Shown: in pieces, positions 55,173 to 64,000 of the stretch
Position numbering within the stretch: the stretch's first letter is position 1
Layout: each line of letters opens with the position of its first letter
Origin: Liopterus haemorrhoidalis
Taxonomy: Eukaryota; Arthropoda; Insecta; Coleoptera; Dytiscidae
Length of the DNA: 64,000 nucleotides
Assembly (NCBI GenBank): GCA_963971575.1
Contig: OZ020611.1
Location: 61,971,381-62,035,380 of the forward strand
Direction: 5' to 3'
The notes under the pieces: generated by a model
Databases searched by the model: none
Told to the model about the DNA's origin: nothing
The model's input: only the letters and a program-made list of their open reading frames with translations
Translations under genes and position numbers: made by a program

Positions 55173-55924
55173 GGGTGCGCACAACCGTACAGTTTCCTAT
55201 ACAAGACTAACAACCTGAAATAAAATTAGTAACAATCTATACATCAAAATTTTCAGCGAATTTTTATCTACCTAATAGGATATTTTTAATTGTCAAAAGA
55301 ACTGTCATGTAATTGTAAATAAACAACTTGCGTTATAGACGCCATCTTGTAAACCATTCGACGCATATTTGTGCACCATGCGGCAAATTGTAGCTAAAGC
55401 TTCATTCTACAAATATGTTTGGAGATAATTTGTTCTATTGTGAAAATTACTTATAGTTAGTGTACTTGGTAATCTACTTTTGCCGCCACCTCGAATCTGC
55501 CGTGGTTTTCAATATAGGTGCGGATGATAAAAATGTTTCATTTTATGTAAAGAATACTTGTACCAAGTGGCATTTCATTATCATCAAGTATAATATTTTT
55601 CGACGAAGGCTCTAAACTATAAACAATCATGTCGAAAAAAATGTTAACGTATTATTTGAACATTTCTACACAAAACTATATAAATATAAAAATTATTTGA
55701 AACCCACAAATATATTTAAAAAATTACAGAACATTGTTGTGTAATACCTATTATTAAGTTATTTAGCAATAACATTTTTACAATATTTTTTTCTGCAATC
55801 AGAAATATCCTATTAGATAGATAAAAATTCTGTGCAAAATATGATGTATAGATTGTTACTAATTTTATTTCAGATTGTTAGTTTTGTATAAGAAATTAAT
55901 AATCTCTGGGGGTTGTACGTAGCG
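55173..55924. mobile_element. TTAA-flanked long-TIR element, copy 2
   Basis: An uninterrupted 752-bp copy, in the opposite orientation to 3338-5001. TTAA is at 55169-55172 and 55925-55928. The left end is GGGTGCGCACAACC; the right end read inward is CGCTACGTACAACCC. The inner TIR contains CTTATACAAAACTAACAATC and AAATAAAATTAGTA on the right and near-copies on the left. Non-coding. Confidence 0.85.
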
Positions 55925-55928
55925 TTAA

Positions 55929-57132
55929 AGCAGCGTAATTACAAATTACAAATAGAAGTATGACCCGCCAAAAAATAAATTGTTAGGCGACTTTAAAAAG
56001 TTTGCTTACCTCTGATCTAAATCATTTATTTTATCGAGGCAATTACCTAGTAAATGTTTCAATTTACGGGGGTTCATAGAAATAATATTCTAGTGTAAAT
56101 TTAATTTTGAAAACATAATTTTATAGTTGTTAATTAGTCAGTTTGACTTGCAAGTATTATATCCGCTTAGTGTGAGACTTGTCCACTTATTTTGAATAGT
56201 GACAGTTTAGCAAAAAGTAATTTAGGGATATTTTATGAGGTTCAACCCCCCGTGGTGTAGGGTCAGAAGATATCTTTTACACTCGACGTAAAATGACTCC
56301 ATCTTGCCTTGTTAACTTTTTAAGTTGACTTGAAAAAGGGGTTTAAAATTTTACTTTAAAAATATGTGACATTCTGACATGTATTAATTTGGTTATCTGC
56401 AGGGAACCAGTAGCTGGTACTCTTAACTTATTCTTTTTAAGTATATACCGAGAATTCTTATTTTTTCTTAAATAATAATAATAATACGAGTATTAGAAAA
56501 TGAGTTGACCAAGTTCTATTTGGTACAACAAGGCAAAGAATTAAAACAGGAATCAAAATAAGTAGTCTACAATAGTTTACATATTTTCCCAGAAAATATT
56601 TATAATAACTTTTTTTTAGCTCTAATACTCCAGGGCTTACCCAAGATTTACCTTAATATTTTTCTTCCAATCTTATCTTTAGTCTACCTATTAACAGCTT
56701 AACCATTACGATTTTGACTTAGAAACGTCTTTGTTCACAGCTGGTTAGGAGACATTTCCGGAAATCGAGCGTAACAAAATTAGAATAGATTTTAAAGGCT
56801 TACTGTTACGTGTACAATAGTTGAAAGCACATGACAAAATTATCAAATGATAGACCATAGATATACACACGTGATACTTACTGCGACTTAAAACGACCTT
56901 AAGTTTGAGACAGCGCCGGCACATGTAAACGTCTGGCAAAAATTATGCTTTTCCAAGCCACTTCGTCAGTCAAAACTCAACAATCGGAGAGGCTATACGC
57001 GTAATATATAAAGCTGAGGCACGCGGCATCAACATCTGCGCTAGCTCTTTCACCGTGGAACGGACATTGCCTATTTATCCCTAAAAACAAATGAAATTGA
57101 TTGAAATAAATTAAATTCGAATTAGCAAATCT
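55929..57132. other. No recognisable feature
   Basis: AT-rich. The last ~100 bases may belong to the hAT transposase relic that follows, but no motif shows it. Confidence 0.45.
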
Positions 57133-57348
57133 GAACAAGAACTATCACTGTATTTGAAAAATCCAGTTTCACCTCTGAAATCCAATCCGCTACTGATTTG
57201 GGACGATATGAAGACAGTCTTCCCTGTCAAACTATATAAAATTGTTCAGAAATTATTGTCTGTAGTAGCGACATCAGTTCATTCAGAGTGCGTATTTACT
57301 AAACTGATTTTTCTCGGTGCTTGCAATGAAGAAGAGTGGAGTGTTTAA
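57133..57348 (+). pseudogene. hAT transposase C-terminal fragment
   Basis: The frame EQELSLYLKNPVSPLKSNPL, then IWDDMKTVFP and VVATSVHSECVFTK. It corresponds to the C-terminal dimerisation region of ZBED-like hAT transposases, where the usual motif is 'SVPSERVFSKAG' (family knowledge). A small indel follows TVFP, and the end is lost after VFTK. Neither RNase H-like core nor BED finger is seen. Confidence 0.75.
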
Positions 57349-57486
57349 TTATATTTTAAACAATCACTCAGACCTATAGGCGTCATTGCTTTACCATTTT
57401 TTAATACCGACCTGACATATAATTTCAAAGGTGCAAACTACTGAAATTATCTTCCTTTGTTTTTACAAAACTGAACAGCATATATA

Positions 57487-57946
57487 GGCTATTCCAAACG
57501 ATTTGGCGGAACTGGATTTCGAAATCTAGTATTTTTTATCTATTAATTCGGACTTTTGGTCATTTTGTTTAAGCTTTGTAAATCATACTCAGATTGCAAA
57601 TTCTAGATTAAATTGATTGTCATTATAAAATGTCCTTTTCATTGCATTTTAATTTTTTGTCATTCTTAATAAAACCTTCCATTTATTTATTTGTTTTGTC
57701 TTCAAAATATGAAAAAAGTATTAAAATTTTTTTCGTTTCCATGGATGTAAAAAAGTATTAAATTTTTTAATAAATGTCATTCGTTTTCATGGTTTCACTC
57801 ACAGGACAGTGTCCCTGTTGGAATTTTAAATTTTCATATACCAACCTGAAAAATTAAATAATCCAAGCAAGGTCCGTTCCCGTGACTCGTGACAACCTAA
57901 GAAAATGAAATTCCCATTTAGTTCCTCCTAAACATTTGGAATAGCC
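57487..57946. mobile_element. GGCGGAACT MITE family, 460-bp member
   Basis: GGCTATTCCAAACGATTTGG with CGGAACT at the left and, read inward, GGCTATTCCAAATGTTTAGG with AGGAACT at the right. The interior includes TTTTGGTCATTTTGTTTAAG. Related pieces occur at 12780-12965, 26070-26213 and 59546-59720. Target duplication not found. Confidence 0.65.
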
Positions 57947-58069
57947 TTTATACTTTAATCTAATTATTATTGTAAAACAATTAAATTATTATTATAAAAC
58001 AATTAAATTATTATTATAAAAATAAAATGTTTTTTACGATTTATAGAAAATATATTCATTTTTCCTTTC

Positions 58070-58190
58070 GATACTTGAATATATACAATAATATCGATAT
58101 TGTGTTTCGATATGATACCGATATCGATACTTTTTATTCGATATTATCGATACCCAAATATCGATACTTTCTCAGTATCGCATATCCCTA
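58070..58190. repeat. hAT-like end with TATCGATA repeats
   Basis: Seven or more TATCGATA/ATATCGAT motifs in about 120 bp end, read inward from 58190, in TAGGGATATGCGATAC. The terminus TAGGG and dense subterminal palindromes resemble the elements at 59227 and 61201, with a different motif. The other end is not seen. Confidence 0.6.
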
Positions 58191-58600
58191 AGTACGAGTC
58201 AACGAATACTAAGTCAAATAGAATAGCGTTCTAGATACCCTTTATGTCTATTGTTTATTTACTTAAAACCTAAAGCCGCATTCAGAGCTCTTAAATCAAT
58301 AGTTTATGCACTGTAGCTTATGGACTATTCACTGTGACGAGAAAGTTTTTCATATGATAAGACGTGAAACCGTTCAGACCTCCAAATTTAATACGTTGTT
58401 TGTTGTGGATTGTGCATAATTTTCTTATAGCTAGTGAGATGGTTTAATGAGACAGACATATAAACACATAGGCTATCGCATTCTATCAGTGACACCGTAG
58501 TTATCGAACGCCTTTAGATAACCTAACATAATATCATCATTAACAAATCTTGCTCAAAATAACAAAGACGGACAGTAAATATGATCAATTTAGGTAATTA

Positions 58601-59001
58601 TACTCTATCTCAGAAAGACTGATAGTAATAAATCATTTTGTCAGGCATTTACCAGTGGTGTGCACATTTTAAACACGTTTAAATTGGTTTTGTGTTTTTC
58701 TATATTACTATTTATCATTTTATTAAACGCACTTCTGTGACCATATTTATCATATCATTAAACACACCCCTGTGACCATATTTTTCCTCAAAATTTTAGG
58801 GTCAAATTTTTACGGTCTATTGTGTTTAACCCTAGTTCGTATTCCCATATAATATGTGTGGCACACTCGGTTGTTTTTAACAATATCTCATATCGAACTA
58901 TTCATATTTTGTCGCTTTTGTTTTGCCGCTTCTGTGTGAAAAAACAATAATATTTTACAAATAATAAATTTTATTACTATCAGTCTTTCTGAGATAGAGT
59001 A
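58601..59001. mobile_element. MITE with perfect 32-bp TIRs
   Basis: TACTCTATCTCAGAAAGACT and the following 12 bases at 58601-58632 are exactly inverted at 58970-59001. Imperfect similarity continues ~10 bp outward. If the first TA on each side is the target duplication, the TIR starts CTCTATCTCAG (Tc1/mariner style). Inside, a ~34-bp unit ending CTGTGACCATATTT is tandemly duplicated at ~58715-58785. Confidence 0.78.
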
Positions 59002-59226
59002 TAGGTAGTTAAAATCTAAGACAGAATTATAAGAACGATAATACATATAAAATATTTTACGAAGCTAAATAGTTCGTTTCAAAATTCACAGATGGAGGGC
59101 TATTCGTAACGTACTAATTCATAACAGATATGAACGGTATATGGAACGTTAAAAGAATGCATTAAAGCATAAGTCAGAGCGACAAAACGCACAGTCTATA
59201 ACTTGTTAATTTAAAGAGGTCTGAAT

Positions 59227-60398
59227 TAGGGTTGTACATCGAAGGCAAAACATCGATGGTTAACATCGATGTTAACATCGGCGCTTACTATCGATGTTGA
59301 AAAAACATCGAAGGAAAAACATCAATGTATCGGAGACATCGATGTTTTATTAATATTAAAAAAAGCTATTTATTTATATTATATAGGTTTTATTTAATAA
59401 TGTAAAGATAAAATACGAAAAAAGTAACACATAATACACAAAAAGCATTTATTAGATTTTGAAATAGAAATATTCCTTTTTAATAGTAATTAATTTCACA
59501 TTAATATTATTATACCTAATATAATAATCCTAATTTGTAACTGCAGTCTATTCCAAACGATTAGGCGGAACTAACTGAAATTTTAATTTTTGTAATTTGT
59601 CATTAGATATTTTTTTGTACATTGTTGACTTTTCCTGAACAAAATGATCAAAAGCTTCAATCAATCGGTAATAGTAACTAGAATTGAAAATCTAGTTCCG
59701 CCTAAACCAAAGGAACAGACCTTACTATTTTTACATTTCTAAAATGAAATATTGGATTTTATTACAATACTAATATAGTAATCTTAATGTTAATTTTATA
59801 TTATTTAACATAAAAATAACACTGTCATACACAATTATTTTTATACTTTTTTAAGTTGAAATAAAGTCTGTTCCTTTGGTTTAGGCGGAACTAGATTTTC
59901 AATTCTAGTTACTTTTATCGATTAATTGAAGCTTTTGATCATTTTGTTCAGGAAAAGCCAACTTCAATATATAAATAAATAGCTAATGACAACTTATAAA
60001 AATCCAGGGATTGAAGGAATAACAACTGGGAAAGTGTCAACAAGACTCAAAAAGAAAAAGTGTGTTGGCGTCGTTGGTCGTTCGCATTGTTTGCATTTTT
60101 TTTTCTTCTTATTTTTTCGTATTCTGCTAACTGCTAAGAAGAATAAGAACACTATTAGTATTGTTATATCACAATAGATGGCGCTTATAATTTGTGTACT
60201 AATTTTAATAAAAAATAAATTTTTAAGATTCCAGCGCCTCTAGCGGTAGTTTCTGAATTTCAAAGTTTAAACATCGACATTGGTAGTAGACATCGATGTT
60301 TTATCGATACTATCGCCAGCTGACCATCGATGGTAAAAACATGTTTTTAAAACAAACATCGATGTTTTCGATACATCGATGTTTTTTTCCCATCCCTA
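59227..60398. mobile_element. hAT-like element with CATCGATG subterminal repeats, copy 1
   Basis: Starts TAGGGTTGTACATCGAAG and ends, read inward, TAGGGATGGGAAAAAAAC. The exact 8-bp duplication GTCTGAAT is at 59219-59226 and 60399-60406. ACATCGATGTT and variants occur about eight times within ~130 bp of the left end and about six times near the right. It carries one complete (59546-59720) and one broken (59869-~59995) MITE of the GGCGGAACT family. No transposase recognised. Confidence 0.92.
59546..59720. mobile_element. GGCGGAACT-family MITE nested in the hAT-like element
   Basis: GTCTATTCCAAACGATTAGG at the left and, read inward, GTCTGTTCCTTTGGTTTAGG at the right, both continuing CGGAACTA. 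Copy 2 of the host element (61201-62206) lacks it, confirming an insertion. A second, right-truncated member in inverse orientation is at 59869-~59995, creating a ~85-bp inverted repeat around the intervening 148 bp. Confidence 0.78.
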
Positions 60399-60406
60399 GT
60401 CTGAAT

Positions 60407-61192
60407 GCGGCTTAACTCTATACCCTCACTATAAGTTAGGTTCATTTTACGCCAGTAAGGTTTACACCGGTTCTCCTTAGAACGAAACTGCCGCGTATAT
60501 CGAGTCCTACCTATATCTCAGTTATCATAAGCACTTATCAACAAAAATGTATTTAACAAAAACCGTAAGAAGAACCGGTACATCAATGAGTTATTAATAG
60601 GGCTCTAGTCCGCGAATTATTTTATTAAACCTTGTATTTTAATTTTAAGTGCATAACTTTATTAAATTTTGATTAATTAATTTATTTAACATATCACCCA
60701 ACGCAATCGCAATCACCCTCATAAATCCGAAAATGTAAACATATCGACATAAAAGTATAATTCTCTTTAATTTAGGAAACCCTCGTATTTTTTTGTTTCT
60801 GTTCCTAGAAATGATCTTGTATAGTTTTGTGTAGAGTGTGTGCGCCCATGCTGTGCACTGAGAAGTCAAGAGCGCGGAGAGCGGATAGATGGGACCGGTC
60901 CGTTGTCACATGTTCGGCTCATAACTTAGAAAACAAACAAATTTAAAAGGAGATCTATTTTCGTCTACGTTCAAGATATCACAGATGATAATACACAACA
61001 CTCACTTGTGAAACTGTTAATGTCTTTTGACTTATTACAAGCGTGGGATGATGTATCTGCAAATTACTGGCATTTTTGTCATCAGTATCATTTTTTATCC
61101 ACATATGTACTAATTAAAATGTGGAAATAGACAAATATGCAGAGTGTTTTTGGGAAGTGTATATGTATTGCTTATTTCGTTATTATAAGAAA
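60407..61192. other. No recognisable feature
   Basis: Spacer between the two inverted hAT-like copies. No gene found. Confidence 0.5.
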
Positions 61193-61200
61193 CTAATTGG

Positions 61201-62206
61201 TAGGGATGGGAAAAAAACATCGATATATCGAAAACATCGATGTTTGTTTTAAAAACATCGATGTTTTTATCACCGATGGTCAGATGGCGATAGTATCGAT
61301 AAAACATCGATGTCTACCAGCGATGTCGATGTTTAAACTTTGAAATTCGGAAACTACTGCTAGAGTGCTGGAATCTTAAAATTTTAATTTTTATTAATAT
61401 TAGTACACAAAATATAAGCGCCATCTATTGTGATATAACAATACTAATAGTGTTAGTTCTTATTCTTTTTAGCAGCTAGCAGAATAAGAAAAAAATAAGA
61501 AGAAACTTTTTTACTAATTTTTAACTAATTTTTGCAAACAATACAATGACCAACGACGCCAACAAACTTGTTGCTTTTTGAGTCTTGTTGACACTTTCCC
61601 AGTTGTTATTCTTCCAATCCCTGGAATTACCGTATTGGGAAATATAATTATAATTTATTTATTAATAAAACTATTATTAGGATTATTATATTGTAATGTT
61701 AGTGTAAAATTAATATTAGGATTGCTATGTTAGTGGTATAAAAAATGTAGTATGTATTTCAACTTAAAAAAGTGAAAAAAAAGTGTATGATAGTATGTTA
61801 TTTTTATATTAAATAATATAAAATTAACATTAAGACTACTATATTAGTATTATAATAAAATGCAATATTTCATTTTAGAAATGTAAAAATAGTAGGAAGA
61901 AATTAGGATTATTATATTGGGTAATGTTAATGTGAAATTAATTACTATTAAAAAAGAATATTTCTATTTAAAAATCTAATAAATGCTTTTTGTGTATTAT
62001 AAGTTACTTTTTTTCGTATTTTATCTTTACATTATTAAATAAAATCTATATAATATAAATAAATAGCTTTTTTTAATATTAATAAAACATAGATGTATCG
62101 GAAACATCGATGTTTTTCCTTCGATGTTTTTTCAACATCGATAGTAAGGTGCCGATGTTAACATCGATGTTAAACATCGATGTTTTGCCTTCGATGTACA
62201 ACCCTA
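61201..62206. mobile_element. hAT-like element with CATCGATG subterminal repeats, copy 2 (inverted)
   Basis: Starts TAGGGATGGGAAAAAAACAT and ends, read inward, TAGGGTTGTACATCGAAG, the reverse of copy 1. Flanks CTAATTGG (61193-61200) and CTAACTGG (62207-62214) match at 7 of 8 bases. The same subterminal CATCGATGTTT clusters are present. It lacks the two nested MITEs of copy 1. Confidence 0.9.
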
Positions 62207-62214
62207 CTAACTGG

Positions 62215-62330
62215 AGTCAGAGATGGAGAGTCGAAGTCGGAGCCGGGAGTCGGGAGTCGAGGAGTTGTAGCTTTTTGGAGGAGTCGGAGTCGAGAGTCGG
62301 AAAAACTATCGACTCCCGACTTTTTGATTC
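62215..62330. repeat. GGAGTCGG-type repeat cluster
   Basis: Variants of GGAGTCGGAGTCG occur at least seven times in ~110 bp, with one inverted set (CGACTCCCGACT). This looks like the subterminal region of another hAT-like family, into whose edge copy 2 of the CATCGATG element inserted. Confidence 0.55.
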
Positions 62331-63731
62331 AATTTTTATCAAGGATGAGAACAAACCTAAAACGATAGCAAAATAAGGATATTACAAAAAAATTTTAAAG
62401 CACGGAAACAGAAACGCCTTTTTTTTATTCAAGAACAAAAAGAAAATTAAAAATATTCAATACTGGTTTTAAACGGTTTTCCTGCATGTTTCCAGTTTTA
62501 AATTTGATTTATTCTACTCGTATTAACAGATTAATACGATGAGGCAGTAAAGATTTTTCTCATATCCATTTTATTTTTCTGTATAATCTGTTTATTATGT
62601 TTAAGCGGCACTAAATTGGATTTTTGTTTTGCTAAAGTTATAGCGAGCTTCGTAATTATTTCATGTTTTATGTTAGAAGCCAAAATCTAAATATCAAAAG
62701 GAAAAAGTGACATATTATGAAAAGTATATAAATGTCTGTCTGTCTCAGATTCACACATAAACGGATGGACATATTTTCACACAATTCGGTATGATGATAG
62801 AGTAGAACCAGGATTCGAACATAGGCTATAAGACATTTCCAAATTTTTATTCTAGAGGGGTGTTTCGGGGCTAAAATTGTTTATTACAAAACTTAAAATA
62901 TCTCTCATATTATTGAACAGAAAAATATATGCAACAAGAATTGTTTATAGCAAGAAAACAAATATTTTTTGTTGGATAATTTTTTTCATTTACATGAATA
63001 TTTGGGGAGTTATAGGGGGCATTCTAAAGTTAATCTTTGGACATATCTTTCTTATTAATAACAGCAAAATGTACATAGCAAAAACTGTTTATAATAAGAA
63101 AATAAATCTTTTCTGTTTTATATACTTTTCGATTTAATTAATATTTTGGGTGTGCACCCTTAACCTAAAATCTTGAAATATCTCACTTATTATTACTTAA
63201 TATTAAAAATTCATATGAGGAAACATAGTTCCACACCGTAGTTTTTATTAAGAAGATTTTTAAGGAGGCAAGGGAAGTGTTACTTATAAGGTTGAAATAT
63301 CTCATTTATCATTTAATTAACAGCAAAAATAAATGCAGTTTTTAATAAAATATTCCGTATGTCCTTTTTCGACTTGCAACAGAGAGCTTTCCCATGTTAC
63401 ATTTTCCATTGCATAGTCTATCTCTACTATGAGTTTTAGACAAAAACTTTATTAATAAAAATCGTTTAGTATTTTAGTCCCAACACATAGTGCCTAATTT
63501 GGAATCAAAAATTTGTTTGAAGAAAAAAAAACAATATTATTTATATTTATATCTGAAAATAACAGTTGCCATGCAGAACTGAAAATCAAACATCCAACAA
63601 AAGTTTATTTTCAGGTTAAACATAAATTTATAAAATAATAATACATCTAAATTAAATTTTCAAATAAATGTCCATAATTTGCTAAATAAAAACCTAATCT
63701 ATTGTAGACATTTCTGTTTACATTTGCAATA
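62331..63731. other. No recognisable feature
   Basis: Very AT-rich. Short frames such as 62877-63137 are AT-driven, without motifs. GGATGGACATATTTTCACAC at ~62763 may be part of a dispersed repeat. No gene is supportable. Confidence 0.5.
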
Positions 63732-64000
63732 GTCCGCGGATGCTGGGAAGAAAGAATGAATGAAGAACAAAAGGGTAAACTGTCGGAATGGGGAGAGACA
63801 AGGAAAGAGTACTATTGGAGATGTGGTATGGACATAAGGGAAGCTGAGCGAAAGAGAAACGGGGGAAGAAACATAATAGAAGAATTGAGGAGGAGAGACA
63901 AGGAGGTACAGCAGCAGGAAAGAACAGTAAGAATAGACAATTCAAGGAATGTGAAAAGGTATAGAGAGATAAGGACGGTAGGATTACCGAAATATTTGAA
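63732..64000 (+). pseudogene. LINE ORF2 fragment running off the window
   Basis: An open frame of 89 codons continues past the right edge: VRGCWEERMNEEQKGKLSEW, EYYWRCGMDIREAERKR, then QERTVRIDNSRNVKRYREIR and VGLPKYL. The last part aligns with the minus-strand LINE at 11594-11500 (QERTVRIDKSRSAGRYKEVI). It precedes the cysteine-motif C-terminus in that family. Whether this copy is intact cannot be judged here. Confidence 0.75.

Noticed and set aside
1..64000. The window as a piRNA cluster
   Set aside because: Density of nested elements fits, but orientation is mixed and nothing in the sequence shows transcription; small-RNA data would be needed.

Overview
This is AT-rich, non-coding eukaryotic DNA, almost certainly from an insect. 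The evidence is its mix of mobile elements: an I-superfamily LINE with RNase H, rosa-type DD41D and mariner DD34D transposons, hAT and TTAA-type MITEs, a Penelope GIY-YIG relic and tRNA-derived SINEs. A hemipteroid host is a weak guess. I recognise no host gene, rRNA, functional tRNA or CRISPR array. Nearly every short open frame is either inside a repeat or noise.

Only one element has intact genes. It is a full-length I-superfamily retrotransposon at 14594-20048, with ORF1 at 14772-16241 and ORF2 at 16245-19949, flanked by an exact 12-bp target duplication. It landed inside what looks like a ~326-bp MITE (imperfect 23-bp inverted ends at 14311 and 20103) that carries a 4 x 20 bp palindromic tandem repeat.

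Layout. 1-10 kb: two MITE nests (hAT MITE 732-2116 holding a ~1.1-kb repeat; TTAA element 3338-5001 holding a DD41D relic), nested hAT MITEs 6195-6535, and hAT MITE 7302-8568 holding a mariner, with the matching empty site nearby at 8834. 10-14 kb: a 5'-truncated LINE (10818-11594) and an RNase H relic. 20-31 kb: degenerate tandem repeats, a DD41D transposon (23177-24428), MITEs, a SINE, a mariner split by a 737-bp TTAA foldback (28142-28878), and a second mariner. 31-36 kb: LINE relics and a three-layer nest (LINE, then hAT, then hAT MITE). 38-45 kb: pogo-like MITE, Penelope relic, 155-bp tandem repeats, RTE-like LINE relic. 45-56 kb: MITEs and further nests. 57-62 kb: hAT transposase fragment and two hAT-like elements with CATCGATG subterminal repeats in opposite orientation. 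The right edge cuts a LINE open frame.

The sequence alone gives the order of insertion in several nests, because target duplications survive. The most interesting signals are the 3'-end motif shared by the active-looking LINE, a SINE and a second LINE family; the strict nnnTAnnn target pattern of six hAT-type MITEs; and one repeat family whose copies carry different tRNA-like sequences in the same internal slot. No new host system is evident; this is a record of transposition.
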